Below, in pieces: positions 35,301 through 45,615 of a stretch of 64,000 nt of DNA. The notes under the pieces were generated by a model that saw nothing but the letters and a program-made list of their open reading frames with translations, ran no database searches and was not told where the DNA came from. The stretch spans positions 62,001 to 126,000 of the forward strand of contig OZ025839.1 of the NCBI GenBank assembly GCA_964019425.1. Direction: 5' to 3'. Source of the stretch: Flectonema sp. DT1601. Lineage: Eukaryota > Euglenozoa > Diplonemea > Diplonemida > Diplonemidae. Positions within the stretch are counted from its first letter, which is position 1, and every line of letters starts with the position of its first letter. The translations under genes were made by a program, and so were the position numbers.

Positions 35301-37159
35301 AAGTTTGGATGGTTTCCAATGTGATCCCAACATGAAATCCAATTCAACGACTTTATTGAAGAGGTGTTGGCATTCCGAAGGATACTAACAACAACCTTCG
35401 ATGGGTTTAGTAGAATCTTTGATTCCGACGTCATCCATTCTTCAACATTGACAGTGTTTTCTAAAACTGGTATCAATGCTCTTAGAACACAGTACGGTAC
35501 TTTATCCTTCATGTCGTAGTCAATATTATCAACTTCCTGATCTCCGAGTAGCTGGTGAATGATGTAAACTAAAAGTTCGCATTTATTAGAATCCGACAGC
35601 GATAATAATTTTTTAGGATCCGATTTAATTATATCTCTGAGGAGTTGTATTATGCTATCGAGTGTTAAACTCGTACTGTGCTCTTCCATTCTTGACAATA
35701 CATTGTTAGGTAGCCTTGCTATTATTGTATTTAATTCTGCAAGGCAATCAGTGATTCTTGTTGAAAAAGTTTTTGATGTGATGTATACCTGATCTGGTCG
35801 TTTCCATTTGTGTTTATCTCCACACCATAATATGTTTTCAGATTTAAGTCTAGATGATACTTCGGTTGATAATACATCCCAGGGGGTTTGAGCATTTTTA
35901 GGAGGAAATAGAGAATAGATGAAGTCTTCGTTGTGTTCTGGTTTTTCAACCAAATTCTTAAGTAGCTGAACATAACTGTCGGCGATTGGGTCACAAAGAA
36001 GTGATTTATTCCATTGGTAGAATTTTGCAGCCTGTCCATCTTCGTTTGTATTCCAAAAAATCTCACTTCGACTCGTGGGTACCTCAAAAAAACCATTAAC
36101 GTGAACAGGTAGACCAGTGTCTTTTGGTAACGGTAAGAAGCAACTAGCTCTTCCAGATAAGATAGGAATGATTCCATCTTTTTGTGGCATTTTGCAAGCC
36201 ACACCCCCCCATGGGAGTACTTTAACACTGCTGTCAGTTTTTGCCAACTCAGATGATAAATCTATTGAGGGTCCGCTTCCTGTCGATTGTTGAAGCATCC
36301 ATTTGGTATCGTTGATATTTATCTCTGTTGACATTTTAATTTTTAAAAGTTTTTGTCTTCTCATTGGATCGTTAAATTCAGGTACTTGTAATTGGAACGC
36401 TCTTTCCGTTCTTTGTTTTTCTGAAACACCTTTCATCGATACTTTCTTCTTTAGAATTGGAGTCCCTGTTGGACAGTCTTTTGGGATTTCATAAAATTCA
36501 ACTTCTTCTAAAAATTTTAAAAAAATTAAATTTTGTTCATCAAAATGTGTAAATATTGCTTCAATAGAGGATGCATCACACGGTGGGACTCCAAGCTTTG
36601 ATATGGGAGCGCCTTTGAATCGAATTGGAAGTCGAAATAGCGTACCTTGAAATGATTTTCCCTCATGAATTTTACATCCAAAAACATCATAAGGTTTAAA
36701 CTGATTAGGATGAGATTTTACGATGTCGAGTGACTCAGATGCGTTTATTTTACCGTTGGATTTTAATACTCCAGTGAGGTCGATATAACTGATGTGGTCA
36801 CCACTCACGAAAGACGGTAATTCCGTGATGTGATAAACTGAATTGAATCCGAGACCGAATCTACCCGTCTTCTTAACATTACCTTTCTTACTTGATGATG
36901 CGATATTATAAATAGCTTGTCTATCGCTATCGGTAAATACAGAGTCGTTATAAACCATCATTGCTTCTCCCTGATAGCATTCAAGTTCTGGACTTAGCAA
37001 GTCTGTAGTTGGATGTTTTCTTCTATCGAAGCATATTTTCATTATCCGTGCACCAGCATCATCAGCGTTCTGAGCCAATTCCTTCCACAATGAAGTAGAA
37101 GTGTAATCTTTCTTTAATAGACTTCCAATAAACTCACAAGTATTAAAGCTAACCGACAT
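23387..37159 (-). CDS. SACS: Sacsin homologue with C-terminal RING finger (4,373 aa)
   Basis: There are five exons: 33451-37159, 26372-33381, 26226-26300, 25705-25779 and 23387-25639. All junctions are GT-AG and keep frame. Sacsins are giant proteins with Hsp90-like ATPase repeats. Repeat 1 starts at residue ~25 (KELAQNADDAGA, then TGRFGLGFNSVYHIT). Repeat 2 starts near residue 1400 (LLELIQNADDAGASS, then TGRFGIGFCGVYKIT). A third repeat near residue 2600-2900 keeps the distal parts (LHQSGTTVRFPIR, STRGTSTNLLFPV, WNKSVIKNTWNAYANLL), but its ATP-site Glu and NADD motif are gone. The C-terminus is a C3HC4 RING (CPIC...CGHLCCTTCIQ...CPKC), as in plant sacsins. It replaces the DnaJ/HEPN tail of animal sacsin, and the animal N-terminal UBL is not seen. 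A co-chaperone/E3 ligase role is inferred. Confidence 0.9.
25800..26155 (+). mobile_element. Retroelement relic (RNase H-like fragment) inside a sacsin intron
   Basis: This is a fossil on the strand opposite to the host gene, in the intron at 25780-26225. Plus-strand translation shows short protein-like stretches, including one ending IPSAENPAD. That resembles the tail of the RNase H domain in LTR/DIRS-class retrotransposons, where N-P-A-D is a usual signature. The fragment is short and broken in several places, with no ends, gag, integrase or recombinase visible. It is probably old. The host intron is 446 nt against 56-104 nt for all others, which fits an insertion of about 370 bp. Confidence 0.45.
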
Positions 37160-37724
37160 CCTTATTGTTCGGTTCCTTTTGGTTGGTTTAAAAAAAAATA
37201 ATTATAAAATAACACCACAGAGTCCCGTACATCTGAGCAGCCATCTAGTCTACCTTCACAGTCAGCAAGAGTCGCCAGTTCCCTAATCTGATGAGAGAAA
37301 AATAGATTTAAAAAAAAAAAGTTTTCATTCCAAAAAAGAGAGAAAAAAAATATCACAAAAAAAATAATCTAAATCACACAATATAATTTCAAAATAACTC
37401 CGACTTTAAAAAAAAAATTTTTTTTCAAACAGAAGTCTTAAGCTATCATCGTGTGATGATTAACTTTAAAAAAACAAAAAAAACAAAAAAAAAAAAAAAA
37501 ATAAGAAATTTCTAAAAAACAAAAAAAAAAAACTTTATTATAATTTATTTCTTTTTATTACTTTCTAAGGAAAGAAGGAATAGTATGGCAAAATAATCCT
37601 AAAGCATCTATTGGGAAAGGGATGTGACGAATTTTTTTTTTTTTTTGACAAAAGTAGAAAAAGAAAATGTTAACGTAATGTTATCCAATTAGGCTTTTTA
37701 TAAAATATAAAAAACAGGCTCAAA
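37160..37724. other. Intergenic region with possible 5' leader of the sacsin gene
   Basis: No gene is supported. Near 37152-37200 (minus strand), AACCAAAAG precedes the sacsin start by 18 nt and could be a splice acceptor. The remainder is homopolymer-rich (A and T runs at 37408-37424, 37483-37502 and 37631-37647). I see no repeat or RNA gene. Confidence 0.45.
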
Positions 37725-40700
37725 TTATGAATGCGATGATCTGTTGCTGGAGATTCCGAATCTGCCGACGATCATTTGATCGATATATCTTTTAATGTCT
37801 TTTCCTTTGATGTCCATTATTTGAGCAGCAGTGAACCGTTCATTACCTGTTGCAATATAACTAGGACTTGGTTGATCGCCTATCACTACCACTAACATTG
37901 ATCCAGAAGTAGAATACGTCTTGAACACACCTTTAACAGGAAGTGATCTCGTACCTCTCGTTTCAATATGTGTATTCGGCCATTGAGAACTAACAACATC
38001 AGGAAACTCGAATACAATTGATTCGTGTTCCCATTTTGGTCCATTGTGAAGAAGTTCTCTTAATGGCTGTGTTATTTTTAATATCCGACTTCTGTACGTC
38101 CCCGTCGCATACGGAACATAAGTCGTACTTGTAAAGTGTTCTGCAGAACACGCTTCAGCTTCAGATCCACTGTTTTTAGATGAAAGCCACGCAGCTCTTC
38201 GGTGTTGTTCTTCTGGTGATGACATTAATTCAACACCTGATTCTACTTTTTTCCAATGATCGCCTCCGATTGCGAAGTCCTGAAGGTATTCATCACGCAT
38301 CCACCACTCTGGTGAGTACTGAACCCAGTCGCGGATGTTGTAATTCTTTGGTTCTAAACCAGCCTGACATCTCGTGAATAACGAACATCTCTTAACCATC
38401 TGAGTACGATTAGTGTTACGTGGGTTATTAGCAAGAAGTTCAGGAGGAAGTAAGAAAATGATTCCACGACTGTTGAATAGCTCAGAACGTCCTCCTGAAT
38501 CAGACGTCGATATCATTATCCTCAGACTTGAATCTTCAACAATCTCAACTGAACATGATGCTTGAACTTTATGACGAGTTACAGGTGTTATCCATCCACT
38601 TTTTTTCCAAAATTTTAACAAAGTCGATGGATACGACGAATAAGTAAATTGAATCGCTCTCCTCGACCAAAATCTACCCGTCTGCGGCACATCTAATTCT
38701 AATTTCCTCCTCAAATTAAAAGAATACAACGTTGCATCATACACCGCAACGAATATCGACACCATGGTAGTCAACAACAACACTCCGATTACAATAACAG
38801 CGAACCAATAGTATAGAGGAGCTATAACACCTTGACTAGGGTCAGCTACAGGGTTATTTATTATTGAATAGTCTAGCGACTGAATGATTGCTGGAAGGAC
38901 TTGCCCAATAGCATCTCCCACAGTGGAATACTCACTGGCTCCGTGTCCAAAACAGTAGTGTCCAATAAAAGCAAAAACGACAACACAAACGATGAATAGA
39001 AAGCAAAACATCAACAACGATGGTAACGTTGCTGAAACCACTTCTATGACAGTTCCTAATGTTTTAGAAAGAACTCCGACACTTGAAAGGATTCTAACTG
39101 CCGATAAAACAACAAGAATAGCACCCAAACAAAGCAAAGCTGTATACTGATAAATGTCAGCTATATCACTACCATTATCAAGTGTTTGAGTACTAGTAGT
39201 TGAGGGGTATTGCAATAGAAGATATAAACTAATTACAGTAATGACAATAGAGTTAAAAAACAATGCAAATAAACCACTTGGAGATGAGGTTAATCTCGCA
39301 ACAATAACAGACTTAGTATGTCTGTACGACTGTACGTAACAATAAATCTCGTAGACGATCTCAGCAGCTGTGAAAACTGCGAATGTGATTTCGAATGACA
39401 GTCGGGCATTGTCAGATTCGTGATCGGAGTCGTGGCGGTTGACACGTTTTGTTTCGATAATTGATCCTTTGTGATCCTGACCAAATCCATCAGAGATCCC
39501 AGCATAAGAAATAATACCACCAGAGTCAGTCATCACAAACACAATCCTAGAATTAGTAAACACATCCTCATCGTTACTGTAGAGTGCTGCTGTTAGTTCA
39601 ACAAAAGCCATTTGATAACCAATCCATCCGTCACTTGACAGGGTTGTGTATCCCTGTTGAGCAACAGCAACAGTACCTGTCAAAGCTATACTCTGAGAGT
39701 TAACCGGAACAGGGCTAATATTTGCTGGAAAGACTGTAAGCCGTATTAAGAAATCTCTATTCTCAGCAACAACAGGATTCACAACGGGAGTTTTGTATGT
39801 TCCTCGATAGTCAGTTGGGATGTACGTTCCTGTTGTTCCAGAAAATTGCGTCGATCGGTATGTTGATTTGTCAAAGCAGCTTCTGTTGTCACCCCTGCCG
39901 TATGCGACAATTCTAACTTCTTCAACACAATTAGTTACTTGTTGTTTGATTCTTTGTCTAATCTGAGGAGTAGTCGCAACCATACCAACGCTATTAAAGT
40001 AATGCATAGCAGGCAACCATACATTTCTAATATACAAATTTAAGTCATCGATTGTGGTGACGTCTGTCAGTCTTCTGTTTGAAATGAATTCCTTCTGTAC
40101 GAGTGATGCCTTCACAGATGATTGAAGAGAAGACGATCTCTCTACGTCGACGTAGAGTCCAAACATTACAGACACTACAATAAAATAAAGAAAGAAATAA
40201 ATAAAAAGACAACAACCGAATCTTTGTTTTTCTTGTAATACGAGTGAAGATGCGGCATCAGCGATGTCAAGAGTCATTTCAGATGAATATCTAGTTGTGT
40301 GTCTTGGTGATGACTTAGAGCGAGGAGTGTACGATGTCTTTCCAGATGTTAACCACTTTGAGGCTTTAGGATCAACGGGTTGTTCTCTTCGAGTTGATCT
40401 GACGTCTACAAGACTTTTATTAAGTTGTGGAATTGGTGTAGAGATTGGTCCTTCCGTCAGTGAATTACACTTGTTAATCTCAGCCAACCATTCTGGAGTC
40501 CGAGAACCTGCAAACGCAGCCTGAATCTCCGCATAACGAATCCCTTTACCATCACCAGTCGTATCTAAAAATGATATCCAGTTACTCAACCATCTATCAG
40601 GGTCTTGTTCAAATCCTACTTTTAGTCTGTTTGCTCGTAGCAGTAAGTCTAATTTTGTGGCATCCCAGCGGGATCTGTCCTCCCAAGATTCATGTTGAAC

Positions 40701-41033
40701 TGCAGGTATTTCTAAGCTTCCTAAATAAGCAGCGAATGATTGAATAAAGTCTGTTAAGAATTGTTCTACTGCGACACCTTTTAAAGCTCTTCTGTTGTCT
40801 ATATCATAGGCGTTGTATGAATCGAAAAGTAGAGTTCTGAGTTCATCACTTGCAACACTTCTGGTCGCATGCATGTAATCTCCAACTAATATATTGGAAA
40901 TAGCTACCAAAGGATCTGATTGTTCTGCTGCTTTTTCAACTAACGCCGCAATCAAAGTATCAATGTACCGAAGTAGACTTTCTTTTTGGGATCTTCTTGG
41001 GGACGGTGAACCGCCTCCGGGAGAGAGGCTCAT
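37725..41033 (-). CDS. Polycystin (PKD2/TRPP)-type cation channel with N-terminal EF-hands
   Basis: This single-exon gene encodes 1,102 aa. The N-terminal cytosolic part carries one clear EF-hand loop (DTTGDGKGIRYAE, ~residue 155) and a weaker one before it (YDIDNRRALKG). TM1 is LFIYFFLYFIVVSVMFGLY (~residue 280). The large extracellular polycystin (TOP) domain follows, up to ~residue 520. It is followed by five more helices, including ITVISLYLLLQY, LLCLGAILVVLSAV, LLMFCFLFIVCVVVFAFIG and YWFAVIVIGVLLLTTMVSI. A pore segment lies between the last two (AIGQVLPAIIQSLDY). TRPP channels commonly sit in flagellar or plasma membranes and conduct calcium. The ~330-residue C-terminal tail is not one I recognise. 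Polycystins more often carry EF-hands after the channel, so the order here is unusual. Confidence 0.85.
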   Translation of the reverse strand: MSLSPGGGSPSPRRSQKESLLRYIDTLIAALVEKAAEQSDPLVAISNILVGDYMHATRSVASDELRTLLFDSYNAYDIDNRRALKGVAVEQFLTDFIQSFAAYLGSLEIPAVQHESWEDRSRWDATKLDLLLRANRLKVGFEQDPDRWLSNWISFLDTTGDGKGIRYAEIQAAFAGSRTPEWLAEINKCNSLTEGPISTPIPQLNKSLVDVRSTRREQPVDPKASKWLTSGKTSYTPRSKSSPRHTTRYSSEMTLDIADAASSLVLQEKQRFGCCLFIYFFLYFIVVSVMFGLYVDVERSSSLQSSVKASLVQKEFISNRRLTDVTTIDDLNLYIRNVWLPAMHYFNSVGMVATTPQIRQRIKQQVTNCVEEVRIVAYGRGDNRSCFDKSTYRSTQFSGTTGTYIPTDYRGTYKTPVVNPVVAENRDFLIRLTVFPANISPVPVNSQSIALTGTVAVAQQGYTTLSSDGWIGYQMAFVELTAALYSNDEDVFTNSRIVFVMTDSGGIISYAGISDGFGQDHKGSIIETKRVNRHDSDHESDNARLSFEITFAVFTAAEIVYEIYCYVQSYRHTKSVIVARLTSSPSGLFALFFNSIVITVISLYLLLQYPSTTSTQTLDNGSDIADIYQYTALLCLGAILVVLSAVRILSSVGVLSKTLGTVIEVVSATLPSLLMFCFLFIVCVVVFAFIGHYCFGHGASEYSTVGDAIGQVLPAIIQSLDYSIINNPVADPSQGVIAPLYYWFAVIVIGVLLLTTMVSIFVAVYDATLYSFNLRRKLELDVPQTGRFWSRRAIQFTYSSYPSTLLKFWKKSGWITPVTRHKVQASCSVEIVEDSSLRIMISTSDSGGRSELFNSRGIIFLLPPELLANNPRNTNRTQMVKRCSLFTRCQAGLEPKNYNIRDWVQYSPEWWMRDEYLQDFAIGGDHWKKVESGVELMSSPEEQHRRAAWLSSKNSGSEAEACSAEHFTSTTYVPYATGTYRSRILKITQPLRELLHNGPKWEHESIVFEFPDVVSSQWPNTHIETRGTRSLPVKGVFKTYSTSGSMLVVVIGDQPSPSYIATGNERFTAAQIMDIKGKDIKRYIDQMIVGRFGISSNRSSHS

Positions 41034-41319
41034 TTTATTGTTACAAATCCTTTTTAGTTTTACAAGTGATTATTATTTAATAAGAAAATACTAAAAAAGC
41101 AACCGACACACTCATGACAATAATATTTTATTCACAATGTTTTGTGTGGGTTTTGCTGAAGTGGAATTGCTGATAAATAAAACGAATTTTTTTAGGTTTT
41201 TGTTTTTTTTCCTCAAAAAAAAAGAAGAACACAACACGGCATACATCCTGACACTGAGTCAGTTGGACATTATTCAATAGCAGTTAGGCGTAGCACCGAA
41301 AACACTAATCTCATCTTAT

Positions 41320-41350
<31 letters not shown>

Positions 41351-41555
41351 GTTCCCTGTTTTGTATCTTTTTTTTGTTGAAAAATTGAGCGAAAATGTCG
41401 GATTCATAACTCTTGTCCTCTCCGTATCACAGAGGTCTGTTACTATCGAAGTACCATAGTGAGAACCAGAAGAGAGATTGGGTTCCACGAAAAATCTCTT
41501 AAGTCGGCTCAAGCAGGTCGGATGAATGATTTGCCATTATAATTATATTGGTGGT
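41034..41555. other. Intergenic region, nothing recognised
   Basis: This AT-rich spacer holds a ~27-nt T run at 41324-41350. An open frame across 41270-41512 is poly-Lys from that run and is not supported as a gene. Confidence 0.5.
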
Positions 41556-42171
41556 CTAAATCTTTCCTTTCTTAGAACTGAGTCCCTCAAGTGATTGCAT
41601 AATAACTTCTTTACTTGTTTCTAAAACCATTCCTCCCATGATAATCTCGTCGAGGATGTAGTGAACCTTGTCAGAGTGAAAAATCAAATCCAACTCACAG
41701 ACTTCTTCAAAACATTTGTCAAGAGTCTCAACGAAGACTTGTACCAGGTCCAAGATCCCTAATTCAGACTCACTGTCGTCAACAACAAACTGTTTTTTTT
41801 TAATTTAGGCCGCATCATCCAACTGTTTAATTAAACCACCTTCATCGTGTCGCTTCATCACAGAAGTAGCGAGTAATAATAAGAAATACACACCACAAAG
41901 TAAAGAGTTGCATAATGTCTGTAGACTAATTTTGTTTCTTTGCCAGGCCATAACTTCAAACCCTCAACAAAGTTGCAAACCTCATCTGTTCTCTTGCTTA
42001 TCGTACGAAAGACTTCACCAACTAAACTTTGCTGCAAATCGTAACTAAGTTTATCGTAATACTTTAACAGTCTTGCCTTACCATGATTGTTGATAATTAA
42101 AACGCCTGATTTGGATGTTGTTGTTGTTGTTGTTGTTTTCAAACCAAATAAAGACACACACCTTTAATCAT
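41556..42171 (-). CDS. AP3S: AP-3 adaptor complex sigma subunit
   Basis: There are three exons: 42162-42171, 41894-42105 and 41556-41789, giving 151 aa. Exon 1 is only 10 nt: it carries the start codon and gives M-I-K-G after splicing, matching the family's MIKAILIFNNHGKPRL opening. The rest follows AP-3 sigma closely (VLIINNHGKARLLKYY, YRHYATLYFV, DDSESELGILDLVQVFVETL, NVCELDLIF-like segment, HYILDEIIMGGMVLET). The small subunit stabilises the AP-3 core, which sorts cargo from endosomes to lysosome-related organelles. Intron 1 contains a CAA microsatellite and ends AAATCAG. Intron 2 starts GTGTGT and ends AAAACAG. Without the mini-exon the gene would appear to start with a spurious Thr-rich N-terminus. 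Confidence 0.93.
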
Positions 42172-42476
42172 TGGATATCAGTAGTATTAATCAAACAGCC
42201 CAACGTGGCTTTTTTTTGGGAAAATTATATTGACTTTTGCAGAGCCGATCTGTAATAGGGGGGAAAAAAAAAGTTTTTTTTTTTTTTTTTAAAAAACCTT
42301 ACATTCTCACATTAAAACATCCTCCTTCCTTACTTTAACGTACCTGAATAAAAAAAAAGAAAAAATAGATTTTTTTTTTAGATATAAAAAAAGATGACGA
42401 AAAAATAATAAGTCACGAGTCGCTTATTGACTCTCGATAATAACGGATGATTAGATACAATCAGAGTCAGGTTAGG

Positions 42477-43307
42477 TTAGTTACCAGTTCCTAAACAACC
42501 CTGGGCGTATCCTGTGATGCCGGTATGAGCATACCCATTTGAATAATAAGAAGAAGAGGTGTGTTGGTGTTCACTTGATATCATTTGACTACCTATTTTA
42601 TAATATGATGATGGAGGAACTAATTCGTTAACAAACATATCGAATGTGATTGGTTCCGAGTCTGACAGTGATAAGAATGACTGTGAAGGTGACTCCAGAT
42701 AACCAGAATGCATAATAGCTGTTTTCGGTACTGTAAATTTCAATGAGGGTTTTAGTTTTCGAAACTTAATCATAGCATTCATACGATCTTTTGAGGAAGT
42801 GCTTGTATTGTCTCTAACGTTTCTCTGAATCAAGTTTGGAGAAAGAAACACATCCGGATCCCTTTCCTTAAGATCTAATTTCTCATCATTTTCCATCGCC
42901 CGCTGTCGTTGCAGGAGTCCCAATGGCCTCCGAACATCAAATTTTGTTTTTTGAATTTCATACTTTTCCTGATCAATAATATTCCTTTGTTGCATTCCAG
43001 CAGTTGTAACTCTGGCATTGCGTCGTAAGACTTCATTACGAGCTGCATCAGTATATCTTAGTTCTTTAACAGACTCTCTCATATCGTGGGTTGTAGTCGG
43101 TCGGGGATCGAAATCTTTCCATCCTCTAAACATAACATAATCAGAGTATTTTTTATACGTCCAAGGATCATCATCAGGAATCTTCACAGTGGGACTCTTG
43201 CGATTTCCTCGATCTCTCCAACGCACCCAAGACGGTGCCGGATCTTCAAATGCCTTTCGTAATGTTCTCCCTGTGTACTTCTCAACTGTATTCAGTCCAA
43301 AACCCAT
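42477..43307 (-). CDS. Hypothetical protein, charged N-terminal half
   Basis: This single-exon gene encodes 276 aa and I do not recognise it. The N-terminal ~150 residues are rich in Arg, Lys, Asp and Trp (PSWVRWRDRG, DDPWTYKKYSDYVMFRGWKDFDP) and look conserved in style. The C-terminal part is Ser/Tyr-rich and probably disordered (SSSYYSNGYAHTGITGYA). No signal peptide, membrane span or known motif is visible. Start and stop are clear, with neighbours 182 and 305 bp away. Confidence 0.6.
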   Translation of the reverse strand: MGFGLNTVEKYTGRTLRKAFEDPAPSWVRWRDRGNRKSPTVKIPDDDPWTYKKYSDYVMFRGWKDFDPRPTTTHDMRESVKELRYTDAARNEVLRRNARVTTAGMQQRNIIDQEKYEIQKTKFDVRRPLGLLQRQRAMENDEKLDLKERDPDVFLSPNLIQRNVRDNTSTSSKDRMNAMIKFRKLKPSLKFTVPKTAIMHSGYLESPSQSFLSLSDSEPITFDMFVNELVPPSSYYKIGSQMISSEHQHTSSSYYSNGYAHTGITGYAQGCLGTGN

Positions 43308-43489
43308 TTGTATTTTAGTTTTTTTTTTTTGTTAAATTAATTGAGAAATTATATTTTTCCTCCAAAAATCCCTAATGTGAAAAAAACGAAAAACAAGATA
43401 ACATTTTCTCTCAAACGTTAAAACAGAAGACCAAACACATCACTGAGGACGTGTATCCCTACACATCTGGTAGGGTCAAATAGGATGAA

Positions 43490-45247
43490 TTAATATTTCA
43501 ATGATATCACATCACGACAATCCTCAGATAGGTTTGGGATGACAGTACGAAGAACGTCAATGAAAACCCTTCTGCAATCAACAACAGCACCAAGTTTATT
43601 CATAAATTGAAAGCAACCATTAAGTCTTCTATGAAGCGAATAGACTTCCAGAGGAGGTGCTGTCAAACGAAGACGTAGCATAGTACCAACAGGTTGCTTC
43701 ATACGCGATGAGATATCGAACGCTTTGAAATCCATTGCTCCTCGTTGTTTGAATGGTAATGAAGCGATGCAAGCAGCTTCTGTATGAGCATCTAACATTT
43801 CTTCAACTTCTTCTCCAGTTAACAGTCCAAGTTTTTGTGAATTTGAAATAATCATTTCTCTATCTCCAATAGACGCTCCAAACACAATAAGAATATAAGT
43901 CTCAATAAATTCGGGTGAGAATTCTCTTGCTGCTCCAAAGTCAATGAGGTTAAGAGAGTCCGTATCGTAGTTGTAGAGAAAGTTAGCAAAAGAAGGATCA
44001 GTTTGCATCATTTTCCAATCAAATAATTCTTTCAGAGTGAGACGTAGAAATGATTCCCCAACTCGGTTGCGTGTGTCCTGTGAGGACTCTTCAAGAAGGA
44101 AGAGAGCATCACAAGAAACACCCTCAACCCATTCAGTTGTTAATACTCTAGTAGTTGATAAGTTTGGTATGACATTAGGAATGTGTATGTTTGATAAGTC
44201 ACCGTGTCTCTCTGGATCACTTTCAAGAAATTGTTTATATTTCATATGACGAGAAGCTTCTCCGACATAGTCGCATTCTCGTTCTAGTTCGCGTTGTAAT
44301 TCTTTTAATATATTATCGACGTAAAGACCTTTTGGAAGTATTCCGAATGAGAATAACCATCGAAGGTTATTAACATCAGAACTTATCGATTCAGCTACTC
44401 CCTGAAATTGAACTTTTACAGCAACTTCCGTACCATCGTGTAGAGTTGCTTTGTGAACTTGTCCAAGAGAAGCCGCAGCGATAGCATCCTTGTCGAACTC
44501 TTTGAATTTAGTTTCCCAATCATTTCCTAATTCTTTTTTTAGGATTATTTCCATCTGCCATTGAGGCATTGCGTATGTCTGATCTCGTACTCTTTTAAAA
44601 GCATCCAAAACATGTGGAGGAACGAGTCCCTGATCTTGAATGCTAAGCAGCTGTCCCAACTTCAATGCTGCTCCCCTCATATGACACAAACGATCAACTA
44701 ACACATCAAGCGTCTTGTTTGATAGTACTCCTGGTTCAGATCCCTTTCCAGTGACTCTTCTCCAAGACGCATTTAAAGCTAATCGAGCAGCTAAAGTTGT
44801 TAACTTCGTCGCTCTGGCTATTTGAGTTGAAGGAACAGAAGCTGTTCCGAGTGATTTTTGAGGTTTTAAAGTATTCATAATTCCATCAGATGCGACGGGT
44901 GATATCGAAGACTGCGATAGCTTTAAAAGATGAGCGATTTGTAGTTGGCTTTCGTGTACAGTTTTCAGTAACTTGATTTGTTCTAATTTTAATTTTTCAA
45001 TTTCATTTTTCATATCATTGACGTTGTCGCTGTTTGAAGAATCTTTTCTGTTCGTTGCCATTTTCATTATTTCATCTCTGGGATCCCAAATGGCTTTATT
45101 GACACCCGCTCCCTTTGCCACCTGAGTCGCGACATCATAGGATATTGTCCCAGCGATACTAATCATCTCAGCTCCTAATACGATGGTGTTATTTAGGTTT
45201 CTTAGTACTGAAAGTGTTATCCATCTTCTATTATTTGAAATAATCAT
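43490..45247 (-). CDS. COQ8: COQ8/ADCK3-type atypical kinase of ubiquinone biosynthesis
   Basis: This single-exon gene encodes 585 aa from ATG 45247. The frame is open further, but that part is Lys/Phe-rich from homopolymers, and CTAATAATAG immediately before the ATG is acceptor-like. The UbiB/ABC1 hallmarks are present: the KxGQ element (LKLGQLLSIQD), the Ala-rich loop AAASLGQVH replacing the usual Gly-rich loop, the ATP-binding Lys in VAVKVQFQGV, the family ECDY...EA segment, the catalytic loop QTDPSFANFLY, and the metal-binding LIDFGAAREF. COQ8 acts on the matrix side of the mitochondrial inner membrane and supports the coenzyme Q synthesis complex. Its presence implies a respiring mitochondrion. 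The N-terminus is plausible as a targeting sequence. Confidence 0.93.
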   Translation of the reverse strand: MIISNNRRWITLSVLRNLNNTIVLGAEMISIAGTISYDVATQVAKGAGVNKAIWDPRDEIMKMATNRKDSSNSDNVNDMKNEIEKLKLEQIKLLKTVHESQLQIAHLLKLSQSSISPVASDGIMNTLKPQKSLGTASVPSTQIARATKLTTLAARLALNASWRRVTGKGSEPGVLSNKTLDVLVDRLCHMRGAALKLGQLLSIQDQGLVPPHVLDAFKRVRDQTYAMPQWQMEIILKKELGNDWETKFKEFDKDAIAAASLGQVHKATLHDGTEVAVKVQFQGVAESISSDVNNLRWLFSFGILPKGLYVDNILKELQRELERECDYVGEASRHMKYKQFLESDPERHGDLSNIHIPNVIPNLSTTRVLTTEWVEGVSCDALFLLEESSQDTRNRVGESFLRLTLKELFDWKMMQTDPSFANFLYNYDTDSLNLIDFGAAREFSPEFIETYILIVFGASIGDREMIISNSQKLGLLTGEEVEEMLDAHTEAACIASLPFKQRGAMDFKAFDISSRMKQPVGTMLRLRLTAPPLEVYSLHRRLNGCFQFMNKLGAVVDCRRVFIDVLRTVIPNLSEDCRDVISLKY

Positions 45248-45615
45248 TTCTATTATTAGAAAAAAATAAACTTTTTTAAAAATAAAACAAAAAAAGACTG
45301 AAAAAAAAAAAAGATTGTGAATAAATATTATTAAAAACCCAATACAGAAGAAGAAAGGAAGAGATGTTCGTTTTTTTTTTTTTTTTTTTTTCGTACAATC
45401 TAAGAAGAACGGAAGGACAAAATCCTTCAAAAAGAAAAGGAAAAAAAATGGTGAAGCTTAACATATTTACTTCTCGTGTTGTTGTTGTGTTGTTGTTGTT
45501 GTTATTTCTCTAGATACAATGGCTCATGCTCGGTTCGGTTACTTACTCGAATTTGGGTTTCGTAAGATGGTCAGATGGTTTCACACAATTTACCCTTTCT
45601 CACACAACGTGTTTC

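Noticed and set aside
26844-36494. Several 60-165 aa ORFs on the plus strand and in alternative frames across the sacsin gene
   Set aside because: These are shadows of the long coding exons, with no independent features.
41270-41512. 80-aa minus-strand ORF downstream of the polycystin gene
   Set aside because: It is dominated by a poly-Lys stretch from a T run, and no neighbouring splice signals give a sensible gene.
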